In this document: in pieces, positions 43,419 through 51,210 of the stretch
Layout of the letters: every line of letters starts with the position of its first letter
How positions within the stretch are numbered: the first letter of the stretch is position 1
DNA from: Sporomusa silvacetica DSM 10669
GTDB taxonomy: Bacteria; Bacillota; Negativicutes; Sporomusales; Sporomusaceae
Length of the DNA: 60,057 nucleotides
Direction: 5' to 3'
Assembly (NCBI RefSeq): GCF_002257705.1
Contig: NZ_LSLK01000098.1
Location: 1 to 60,057 of the forward strand
Position numbers and translations under genes: made by a program
The notes under the pieces: model-generated
Database searches by the model: none
What the model was told of the DNA's origin: nothing
What the model saw: only the letters and a program-made list of their open reading frames with translations

Positions 43419-45212
43419 TTACTCATCTCCTACTACATACTTCTTAAACCGCTCCCAATATTCTGGTGATAAAGAAGCAGAAACATAAATGCCTTCTGCC
43501 TGGTATTCGACTGAATTTACAGTAGCAACGGCATATAGTTTGGCCATAAAACCACTGTCATCGTAGGGTATTATTAACCTTGCATCAATACTTTTTGCTT
43601 TAATAGTGCCTTCGATCATGGCAAGCAGCTTATCAATATGGGTTCCTGCAACTGCCGATACGGCAATACTGTCGGCTTGCCGGAGCATACGCTCAGTTAC
43701 GAATTCATTGTCAATTTTGTCTATTTTATTAAATACAGTTATTACTGGTTTGGTATCAGCTCCCAGTTCTTTGAGTACTTGGTATACAGCGATACTTTGC
43801 TTCTCAAATTGTGGATGACTAGCATCAATAACATGAAGCAGTAAATCAGCCTGAACTACCTCTTCCAGCGTACCACGAAATGCAGCTATCAACTGATGAG
43901 GAAGCTTTTGAATAAATCCAACAGTGTCTGTTAGTAATATTTCTTGCCCACCCGGTAATTTAGTTCGTCTGGTAGTTGGATCTAATGTAGCAAACAGCTT
44001 GTCCTCTGCTAAAACTTCGGCATCAGTAAGTTTATTAAGCAAGCTTGATTTTCCGGCATTGGTATAGCCCACTAATGCTATTGTAGGAATTTCAGATGCC
44101 TGACGCCGTTCGCGGTGCAAAGACCGATGGGCTTTTAGGTTTTCAATTGCTTTTTCAATATCACTGATTCTTGTTCTTATTCGCCGCCGGTCAACTTCAA
44201 GTTTCGTTTCCCCTGGTCCTCTAGTACCAATGCCACCACCTAAGCGTGACAGCACCAACCCTTGGCCGCCTAGGCGTGGCAGATTATATTTTAATTGAGC
44301 CAGTTCAACCTGTAACTTACCCTCATGAGAGCGCGCGCGTTGTGCAAAGATATCCAATATTAATGCTGACCGGTCAATTACTTTAACACCTAATGCTTGC
44401 TCTAAATTGCGTTGTTGAGCTGGTGAAAGTTCGTCATCAAAAATAATAATAGTAACGCCCAACTCTTGGCGAATAAGACTAATCTCCTGAACTTTGCCGC
44501 GACCAATATATAAAGCAGCATCAGCGCGACTACGCTTTTGCCAAACCGAACCTGCGACTTCAGCGCCTGCTGTCTCAGCCAATTGCGCTAGCTCACTAAG
44601 CGAATCACTAACATCCCATTCTCCTTGCCGTTCAATGCCAACCAACAGGGCTTTTTCTGTTTGCACTATCGTTGAGCTAACATCTTTAGCTTCCAACAAT
44701 TGCTCAATTTGGTTAGTGAGATAGTTTAAATCGATTTGGACAAATTCAGCTAATGACAATGGCCCCGCTGTCTGTACTTCATAACTATCAGGACAATGCC
44801 CTGAAATAAAACCAAGACTAAATTCAAGAATATTTTCTCTAACAGCTAATGCGACCATTATATCAAACCGCATTTTTTTTAGTGAGGCCAGATCGACACT
44901 ACTTAATTGACTGTCTCCGCCTGGATGAGTATGTATGCAGCGAATACCGCTCAGCCGATTTAAAGCGCGTCTTCCGTCTGTTTCTGGTAGTGACACGGTC
45001 TTAGTATCGCCAACTGCTACTTGAACAACGTTTCCCCGTCTATTAATATATACCGCAATTTCCTTGTTTAACTGTTCAGCAATAGCCCCCATGGCTTGTG
45101 CTAATTCATCCGTAATTGTTTGACCGAAGGGAACTGTATATTCATATAACTGTTCTAAATTCTCAATGATTGTTTTTTTTAAGCCAGTCTTTTCTCCATA
45201 TATCTCAGGCAA
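43419..45212 (-). CDS. hflX: HflX GTPase with JAMM-like N-terminal domain
   Basis: A 597-residue ribosome-associated GTPase. The HflX N-domain (about 230-375) has RSHEGKLQVELAQLKYNLPR. The G domain has G1 GYTNAGKSSLLN, G2 at ATLDPTTR, G3 DTVGFIQKLP and G4 NKID. HflX rescues stalled or heat-damaged ribosomes. An extra N-terminal region of about 200 residues is present. It contains HTHPGGDSQLSSVD (His94, His96, Ser104, Asp107), which fits the HxHP…SxxD metal motif of JAMM/RadC-type domains. The start is TTG at 45212 with AGGGGTG upstream. Confidence 0.9.
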   Translation of the reverse strand: MPEIYGEKTGLKKTIIENLEQLYEYTVPFGQTITDELAQAMGAIAEQLNKEIAVYINRRGNVVQVAVGDTKTVSLPETDGRRALNRLSGIRCIHTHPGGDSQLSSVDLASLKKMRFDIMVALAVRENILEFSLGFISGHCPDSYEVQTAGPLSLAEFVQIDLNYLTNQIEQLLEAKDVSSTIVQTEKALLVGIERQGEWDVSDSLSELAQLAETAGAEVAGSVWQKRSRADAALYIGRGKVQEISLIRQELGVTIIIFDDELSPAQQRNLEQALGVKVIDRSALILDIFAQRARSHEGKLQVELAQLKYNLPRLGGQGLVLSRLGGGIGTRGPGETKLEVDRRRIRTRISDIEKAIENLKAHRSLHRERRQASEIPTIALVGYTNAGKSSLLNKLTDAEVLAEDKLFATLDPTTRRTKLPGGQEILLTDTVGFIQKLPHQLIAAFRGTLEEVVQADLLLHVIDASHPQFEKQSIAVYQVLKELGADTKPVITVFNKIDKIDNEFVTERMLRQADSIAVSAVAGTHIDKLLAMIEGTIKAKSIDARLIIPYDDSGFMAKLYAVATVNSVEYQAEGIYVSASLSPEYWERFKKYVVGDE

Positions 45213-45273
45213 TCAGTAAACACCCCTAACTTCAACCTTAATTTTGGTCATTTAATATTGTACAACACTTTTG

Positions 45274-45495
45274 TTATAAAGTATTCAAATCCCTGCTAAA
45301 ATTTTCACGATTCCTTGTATTTGCCCAGCATTCAGCACAAATAATGCATTTTCCTTCCTCTAAAGATTGTTGGCGTAGTTCTAAGGGCACAACGGCAGCT
45401 GCTTCCTGATAACCTTTTTCCCAGCCATGATACTTTCCTAGAATGTATCCTAGTAAAAAGGCAGCTAGAATACCGAATATAACATAGATTATCAT
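45274..45495 (-). CDS. Small membrane-anchored protein with Cys pairs
   Basis: A 73-residue protein with one N-terminal helix (IIYVIFGILAAFLLGYILG) and a cytoplasmic tail holding CIICAEC. That CxxCxxC could bind zinc or an iron-sulfur cluster. It overlaps the upstream UbiA-like gene by ATGA-type coupling (4 bases). I do not recognise the family. Confidence 0.65.
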   Translation of the reverse strand: MIIYVIFGILAAFLLGYILGKYHGWEKGYQEAAAVVPLELRQQSLEEGKCIICAECWANTRNRENFSRDLNTL

Positions 45496-46082
45496 ATTCG
45501 CACCGTATTATTAAAACGAAATGATAATAAATATACGATAGCCGTTCCGGCTAGTGTCGGAACAAATAACCCTTCATTCAGCCAAAAAGCTACCAGGGTA
45601 CAAAATAACCCTACAAGTAAGCATTCCATTTTACCATAGCGATTAGCCAGATTACGTTGACCGGATAAATTGTCACTGTGGGCATCAATATAGTCGTCAA
45701 ATAGTTGGATAGCAAATACAAAACTAAAAGAAAATAGCATATTATTCCAACCGAATAATACCAGACCAACAGTAACGGCAACAAGTGATTCCTGAAATCC
45801 GTTTAAACGACTGGGAAACTTATCGCGCATAGCACTAAACATCCCAACAATATAGCTGCCTAAAAATAAAGACAGAGCCAAAGGTGCATTGATGCCTGCT
45901 GACAGGGCTAATAAAAACATAGCGTACAACATAGTCCCTTTGTCAAAAATCTCGGCCCAGTTAGTTTTCCCCACTATAGCATCATATTCCTTATCCAGGT
46001 AGTCATCGGCTAGTTTTACAGCTGCTGAACAACAGGCAACTGCTACAATGGTAGACAAAAATTCAAATATTTCTGGCCACAC
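45492..46082 (-). CDS. UbiA-like prenyltransferase-family membrane protein
   Basis: A 196-residue polytopic protein. Two Asp-rich motifs with UbiA spacing are visible, KLADDYLDKEYDAIVG and IQLFDDYIDAHSDNLSGQRN, separated by about 100 hydrophobic residues. It is shorter than full UbiA enzymes (about 280-300), so it may be a reduced or distinct branch. It overlaps the GTPase gene upstream by 20 bases and the small Cys-pair gene downstream by four, indicating one operon. The substrate is unknown. Confidence 0.6.
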   Translation of the reverse strand: MWPEIFEFLSTIVAVACCSAAVKLADDYLDKEYDAIVGKTNWAEIFDKGTMLYAMFLLALSAGINAPLALSLFLGSYIVGMFSAMRDKFPSRLNGFQESLVAVTVGLVLFGWNNMLFSFSFVFAIQLFDDYIDAHSDNLSGQRNLANRYGKMECLLVGLFCTLVAFWLNEGLFVPTLAGTAIVYLLSFRFNNTVRI

Positions 46083-46665
46083 AAGCCCTCACCTCCCTAA
46101 AACCCTGACTATATAACGCCGAAATAGGCATGATCCTTGCTTTAGGAAAAGCAGTTGCCAGATGAGGCAGATTATTTTTAGCAGAACTTAAATCATATTT
46201 GTTTCCAAGCAATACATAGGATTTGCAAATCATACCATAGTTATAAAATTCATTGTCAATAGAGGATTGTTTGGAAAACCCTTTATTGATAAGCGATAAG
46301 TCCACTACATGCAAAAGAAGGTCAACCGAACGTAACAAACCGATAGTTTGTGCCATCCCCTTACGAATTCGTTCATCAGCATGAATTTGTTCGCTGACAC
46401 CACAAGTATCGGTAAGTTTAAAATTTACGGTTGCTTTGCCAACTTTCATATTTAGGAGCATAGACTGTAGAGAACATGTTTTATGTAAGGTGCTGCTGCA
46501 TAATTCTCGTTTAGCTTCTTCAATGGAAAAATGTCGGCAAGCCATCAAACCATCATATGTACGGAATGTAACATCAATATTTTTTGTTCCAAGATATCCG
46601 GCAAAATTAAGGGCAAACAAGGTTTTGCCAGAGTTAGGGCGACCGATGATTACACATTCCCGCAT
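46063..46665 (-). CDS. Small GTPase-like protein of a sporulation-linked locus
   Basis: A 200-residue P-loop GTPase. G1 is GRPNSGKT, G3 LTDTCG, G4 LGNKYD and a G5-like ISAL, with FALNFAGYLGTKNIDV after the P-loop. It overlaps the SpoVK fragment by 16 bases and the UbiA-like gene by 20, so they are one operon. Context suggests a role in spore formation or envelope biogenesis, but this is inference. Confidence 0.8.
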   Translation of the reverse strand: MRECVIIGRPNSGKTLFALNFAGYLGTKNIDVTFRTYDGLMACRHFSIEEAKRELCSSTLHKTCSLQSMLLNMKVGKATVNFKLTDTCGVSEQIHADERIRKGMAQTIGLLRSVDLLLHVVDLSLINKGFSKQSSIDNEFYNYGMICKSYVLLGNKYDLSSAKNNLPHLATAFPKARIMPISALYSQGFREVRACVARNI

Positions 46666-47078
46666 GGTCCCACCCCCACTAAATCACCTGGTTCAATAAC
46701 CATCAATTCTTCCCTGGTGGTAGAATGTTTGCTTATTAAGCGAACAGCCTGCCTTCGAATAGACTTCTCAATAATGTTCCGTACAGTACGGGCGTTGCCA
46801 AAATTATCGTCACTGTTGTTTTCTGGGGGATTAAGCAAAGTTAGCAATGCAATTTTGGCTTGACTAGTAAGCTGATATTGACGCTTTACACACAGTTGTT
46901 CAGCAATTTCTAGTAATTCCTGTTTGTTGTAATCGGGAAAATTAAGATGTATAGGAAACCGCGAATGCAGACCTGGATTTGTTTGTAAAAAAATTTCCAT
47001 TTCCTTATGGTATCCAGCCAAAATTAAGATGAATTCATCTTTATGATCTTCCATGGCTTTCACAAAACCCAGGATACA
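46650..47078 (-). pseudogene. spoVK: SpoVK-like AAA ATPase, C-terminal fragment
   Basis: The frame contains FVKAMEDHKDEFILILAGYH, then the AAA sensor and arginine-finger region NPGLHSRFPIHLNFPDYN and a C-terminal lid domain with FGNARTVRNIIEKSIRR. In intact SpoVK (about 300 residues) these follow Walker A and B motifs; here both are absent. Reading upstream, the match stops near 47078 where the structured end of a mobile element begins. The N-terminal half is not found on the far side of that element within this window, so a rearrangement or deletion accompanied the insertion. Confidence 0.82.
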
Positions 47079-47084
47079 AATCAG

Positions 47085-47218
47085 CATAAAGTGAGCCTTA
47101 GCTTCAGGTTGGGTTTTAACCCCATCTGAAGCTTAGTCGAACCTATCCAGGGACTTAGTTGCTCTTAACTCCCACTTGTAGAAGCGGGAGTCTTAGAGCA
47201 ACTTGGTCATCGGATAAA
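47085..47218 (-). mobile_element. Structured end of a mobile element, IS200/IS605 right-end-like
   Basis: Read on the minus strand from 47218: TTATCCGATGACC, then a long hairpin GTTGCTCTAAGACTCCCGC…GTGGGAGTTAAGAGCAAC. CCCTGGATAGG, CGACTAAGCTT and a second hairpin (CTTCAGATGGGG/CCCAACCTGAAG) follow, ending near CTCACTTTATG beside the SpoVK fragment. The order TTATCC–hairpin–CCCTGGAT–CGACTAAG–hairpin is shared with the dispersed repeats at 21.8, 31.9, 39.7 and 55.9 kb. It resembles transposon ends that encode omega-RNA, but no TnpB gene is present. Confidence 0.55.
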
Positions 47219-47258
47219 CAAGATTTACAATTATTTCCTGGAAATAATTGTAATACGA

Positions 47259-47774
47259 CTATCTGAAGTCACGCGGCAGCTTAATTGAACCTGTCGGCAA
47301 TTTTACTTGCCCTAATTCATAGGCAGGACATCGTATTGGCGTACCCTCTTTATATCTACCATTTCCGATCAAAAAATTTTGTTTAAAGTGGTCACAGCGA
47401 TTTGCTTTTTTAAAGCGGCAACCCGGACAATCAATAGCAGACAAAACGCTTCCCTGCTTTGCCTTATGAATAAACTGCTTGGCATGTAAGAGGTCGTTCA
47501 AATAATAGTTAATAAGCCGCGTTACACCCTCTGTCTGCAAATCATTCAATTTTTGCAGATTCCTAATGGCCTTGTTAAGTTCAATCTCATACGGTAGTGT
47601 ATCAGGTATTTGATCGAGAAGAGCCAAATCATCTGTAAGTGTTTTAAGCTTAGCTTTTGCCTGCAGAGGATTTGAACCAAGATAAATAGAGGTGTTTTTA
47701 GGAAGTTTGGTTTCAGGATTATAGCTGCTATCTTTCAGATAAAACGTTCCGTTCTTGCGTAGTTCAATGTTCAT
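47259..47774 (-). CDS. Protein of a serine-recombinase element, C-rich tail
   Basis: A 171-residue protein: an N-terminal beta-like stretch (MNIELRKNGTFYLKDSSYN), a helical middle, and a C-terminal region with four cysteines (DCPGCRFKKANRCDHF and RCPAYELG), a likely zinc site. AAGGTAACTG lies before the ATG. It is divergent from the recombinase gene, with three palindromic operators between. I do not recognise it; a regulator or directionality factor of the element is a reasonable guess. Confidence 0.6.
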   Translation of the reverse strand: MNIELRKNGTFYLKDSSYNPETKLPKNTSIYLGSNPLQAKAKLKTLTDDLALLDQIPDTLPYEIELNKAIRNLQKLNDLQTEGVTRLINYYLNDLLHAKQFIHKAKQGSVLSAIDCPGCRFKKANRCDHFKQNFLIGNGRYKEGTPIRCPAYELGQVKLPTGSIKLPRDFR

Positions 47775-47804
47775 TTTCAGTTACCTTTCAAAACCAAATA
47801 CGTA

Positions 47805-47919
47805 TATACTCACATTGAATTTATGAGTATGTATTCCAGGAAAACCGGTATACTCACAATCATATCGTGAGTATATTATAACATGTGAACCGTATACTCA
47901 CAAATTAAATATGAGTTTA
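47805..47919. promoter_or_regulatory. Array of three palindromic operators with 44-bp period
   Basis: TATACTCACA…TGAGTATA-type palindromes start at 47805, 47849 and 47893, exactly 44 bases apart (about four helical turns). Consensus halves are TATACTCACA and TGAGTATA. They fill the divergent promoter region of the element's two transcription units. Confidence 0.8.
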
Positions 47920-48081
47920 CGGATAGACGGGCTCAGTATCGGTAAAGGCAATTTTCTCTACCATATGGTATTTTTCCGAGCCACGATCAGAGCTGTTACT
48001 AAAAAAGGTTATGGATTTTTAATAAAATTCCGTCAAGCAGACAACCTGAGCCGGCATAGGATTAACCGAGGTGATGGGAGT

Positions 48082-48240
48082 ATGGTAAAGATGGATACCC
48101 CAAAGAAGGAAATAATCCCGAACGTTAAAATAACATGGATGAATTATGATCCTGCCAAACATTATGAATATAGCAAAAAATTTATGGCTCCTATTATTGC
48201 CGGCTTACTTCAGCGGCTGCAGCTAAGCACGGGTGAATAA
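48082..48240 (+). CDS. Small protein upstream of the serine recombinase
   Basis: A 52-residue protein starting MVKMDTPKKEIIPNVKITWM, behind GAGGTGATGGGAG. A longer frame to 47911 begins inside an operator without a ribosome binding site, so 48082 is preferred. It lies 25 bases before the recombinase and is co-transcribed with it. Unknown function; possibly an excision or control factor. Confidence 0.5.
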   Translation: MVKMDTPKKEIIPNVKITWMNYDPAKHYEYSKKFMAPIIAGLLQRLQLSTGE

Positions 48241-48265
48241 GTCAGAGTAAGGAAGTGCTCAGAAA

Positions 48266-49792
48266 ATGAATGCAGCAATATATGTTCGTGTTTCAACTGA
48301 TCAACAAGCAGAAAAGGGCTATTCCCTTGATACTCAGCTTGCTGCTTGCCGCAAGTGTGCCTGTGAGTTGGGTGCCACGACTATTGAGGAATATGTTGAT
48401 GACGGCTATTCTGCAGAATTTATTGAACGTCCTAATCTTACAAGGTTGCGAAAAGCGGTTAAAGCTAAAGAGTTTGACTTGGTAGTGTTCTATGACCCAG
48501 ACCGAATGGCCAGAAACTTATTGCACCAACTTATCATTGCCGAAGAAATCGACAAATCAGGCGCCGAACTCAAATTTGTAATCGTAAATTACGACCAGTC
48601 ACCTGATGGAAGATTTATGTTTGGAATACGCGGCTTACTTGCACAGCTGGAAAAAGAAAAGATTAAAGAACGTACAATGCGAGGCAAAAGAGGTAAAGCT
48701 GCCAAAGGAATGGTAATTAGTGATACCAAACCATTTGGCTATAGCTATGATGCTGATAAAAGCTCCTATGCAATCAATGAGGATGAAGCCAATATTGTTA
48801 GAATGATTTTTAACTTCATTGTTACCAATAAAATGGGTACAGCACGAATATGCAAGGAGCTTAACGCGCGGGGTATCCCCTCTCCCCGCGCAAAAAAATA
48901 TTGGATAGTTTCCAGCGTATATAGGATACTAACCAATACGCTCTATAAAGGTATTATCTACTCCATGAAATACCGTTACGAGAAAATTGGACTGCATAAA
49001 AAGAAACGAACGTTACGTCCGGAATCAGAATGGATACCAATATCTGTTCCGGCAATTATTGATGAAGTGACTTGGCAAGCTGCGCAAAAGCAGCTTCAAG
49101 AAAATAAGGACTTTGCCAAACGCAACGGGAAGCGGGATTATCTGTTAAACGGTCTTGTTACCTGTGCCCACTGTGGGCGAGCTATGGTTATCTCACATTC
49201 TGGCTGCAAAGAACATATCAGTTACTATGCCTGTCTTAGCCAGAAAAGCGCATCCTATGCTTATTCCGGCCAGAAGCCATGCACAGCCAGGCAAGTTCCT
49301 ACCAAAGTATTAGATGAGTATGTTTTCAATTATTTGTTGGAATTCTATCACAATCCAGATACGCTTACCGAGCATATTCAGGCAGCTCCTGAAGGCAAAG
49401 ACCTTCAAAAGCATAAAGCAGCGCTAGAACAAATGGGTAACGCCGAAAAGGAACTGATAAAGCAAAGAGATACCGTGCTTCGCTGGTTTCGGCAAAAGAT
49501 GCTGACAGAGAATGATGCCGAAAATCAACTGAAAGATATCAGTTGTCAATTAGCCGATATTGCTCAAATGAAAAAAACATACGAAGCCGAATTGGCTACT
49601 ATCGCCCCTGCTCGCTCGACGGCCGAGATTGCCGCTACAATTAAGACCAATTTTCACAAAGGAAATTTTACCAGCGATGAAAAAAAAGCTGCAGTACGGG
49701 CTATAATGGATAGGGTTATCGTTGAACGAGTTGACAATACCCGGGGGCGCGGCAGTTGTCCTCAAATCAATGTTCAACTTAAACTAAAGTAA
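48266..49792 (+). CDS. Large serine recombinase
   Basis: A 508-residue site-specific recombinase. The catalytic resolvase domain starts AAIYVRVSTDQQAEKGYS with the nucleophile at Ser10. A recombinase domain follows (about 160-260, RICKELNARGIPSPRAKKYW), then a zinc-ribbon (GLVTCAHCGRAMVISH…YACLSQ…CTARQVP) and a C-terminal coiled coil (about 380-450). Such enzymes integrate and excise phages or mobile elements without host factors. GGAAGTG precedes the ATG. A terminator follows within three bases of the stop. Confidence 0.93.
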   Translation: MNAAIYVRVSTDQQAEKGYSLDTQLAACRKCACELGATTIEEYVDDGYSAEFIERPNLTRLRKAVKAKEFDLVVFYDPDRMARNLLHQLIIAEEIDKSGAELKFVIVNYDQSPDGRFMFGIRGLLAQLEKEKIKERTMRGKRGKAAKGMVISDTKPFGYSYDADKSSYAINEDEANIVRMIFNFIVTNKMGTARICKELNARGIPSPRAKKYWIVSSVYRILTNTLYKGIIYSMKYRYEKIGLHKKKRTLRPESEWIPISVPAIIDEVTWQAAQKQLQENKDFAKRNGKRDYLLNGLVTCAHCGRAMVISHSGCKEHISYYACLSQKSASYAYSGQKPCTARQVPTKVLDEYVFNYLLEFYHNPDTLTEHIQAAPEGKDLQKHKAALEQMGNAEKELIKQRDTVLRWFRQKMLTENDAENQLKDISCQLADIAQMKKTYEAELATIAPARSTAEIAATIKTNFHKGNFTSDEKKAAVRAIMDRVIVERVDNTRGRGSCPQINVQLKLK

Positions 49793-49794
49793 AG

Positions 49795-49832
49795 AAGAGG
49801 TCATACCTTGACTGGCAAGGTATGACCTCTTT
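49795..49832. terminator. Bidirectional Rho-independent terminator
   Basis: Sixteen-bp arms AAGAGGTCATACCTTG/CAAGGTATGACCTCTT around ACTGG. It separates the recombinase from the convergent MFS operon. Confidence 0.85.
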
Positions 49833-49849
49833 CCGCTGAGACGATTTTT

Positions 49850-51158
49850 CTAATCTAACGTAACATCCTTTGTTTCTGGCACCAGGAAAAATACATTCAC
49901 AGCGGCTGCCACATACATAAAGGCAAGGATTACCAGGGCGCCGTTGAGAGTATACTTGGCTGCCAGCATACCGATAATAACCGGGGCAAAACCGCCAACA
50001 GCCCGGCCTGAATTAAAGATAAAGTTTTGTGCTGTAGAGCGGGCGTTGGTAGTATAATGCTCGGATAATAGCGCGCCATAACCGGCCATCATTCCATTGC
50101 AGAAGAAGCCGAGGATGGCGCCGCCGATGAGTAGGAAAATCGGATCGTTCAAAATGGAGTATATCCAAACAGCCGCAGCTGAGCAAATATAGAATGTAAT
50201 ATAGGCCGGTCTTCTACCCACACGGTCAGCGAATTGCCCGAAGAGGTAAATGCCGATAACCATTCCAATTACCGTAACAACCATCCATGTAGTCGTTTTA
50301 TTGAGAGAGAGGTTATGCTTTTGCATCAAGATAGTTGGCAGCCAAATCATAATGCCATAATAACCGAAGTTTTGTACGCTGGTCATTACTGTAAGCGCAA
50401 AAGTAGTTATGGATTTTCTTTTGTTGGCAAAGAGATGAGCCAGCGGAAACTTGCTAGCTTTATTCCAAAATTCTTTTTCAGTATCAGAAAGTTCTTCATT
50501 ATTGGCTAATTTTTTAGCGACTGTTTCTTTCATTATTTTGCGATTAACCCAAATATCAGGTTCAGGAAGTCCGCGCCGTGCCCAAGCAGCAAATAAGGCT
50601 GGTAACACGCCAATGGCAAAAAGACCTCTCCAGCCGAAATGCGGTACTACCATAGCGGCGAGAACGGCGGCCAGTACTGCAACCTAGCTGCCAGCCAATA
50701 GCTACACCAGCAGTCGCGCGTGCCCGTTTGGCAGCAGGCCAGGTTTCGGCAACAAGAGTCATCCCGATGCCGAATTCTCCTCCAAGACCTAATCCAGATA
50801 GAAAACGGTAGATATTTAGTTCGGTAAGGGAACTCGCTACTGCGCACAGTCCTGTAAAAATTGAGAAAAGAATAATAGATAGTGCGAATACTTTTACTCG
50901 GCCTACGTAGTCGGCCATAATGCCAAAAATATAACCGCCCATGACTGCCCCTATCAAAGTATAGGTCGCAATTAAGCCGGCATCAACAAAAGACAATCCG
51001 AATTCCTTTATGATGGCGGTCATAACGAAGGAAAGAATCAGCATATCCAATCCATCCATGGCATACCCGGCTATCGAGGCATACATCACTTTCCAGCGGC
51101 GTTTCCAGGTGGCTTCATCGTCACCCGAAAACAGATTTTGTTTACTTTGCAATTCCAC
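49850..51158 (-). pseudogene. MFS transporter with one frameshift
   Basis: A 12-helix major facilitator of the sugar/aromatic-acid type. The N-terminal half has the loop 2-3 motif GIMADYVGRVKVFALSI and RFLSGLGLGGEFGIGMTLVA. The C-terminal half resumes as AVLAAVLAAMVVPHFGW and has the loop 8-9 motif GQFADRVGRRPAYITF. The switch of frame occurs near 50681, where one extra base follows CAGCTAGGT, so the protein is broken unless this is a sequencing error. The start is GTG at 51158 with AAGGAGG. It is the last gene of the iclR-pyrF-pyrC operon, 52 bases after pyrC, and would fit uptake of orotate or a related pyrimidine precursor. Confidence 0.85.
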
Positions 51159-51210
51159 TTTTGTTCCTCCTTGTTTCATACTATATTCTTATTTAACAAA
51201 ATGGTAATCT

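Noticed and set aside
47805..47919. Short CRISPR-like array (three repeats, 44-bp period)
   Set aside because: The repeats are palindromic operators in a promoter region, the spacers share sequence, and no cas gene is present.
47911..48081. Longer start for the small protein before the serine recombinase
   Set aside because: The ATG at 47911 lies inside the third operator and has no ribosome binding site; the site at 48082 is strong.
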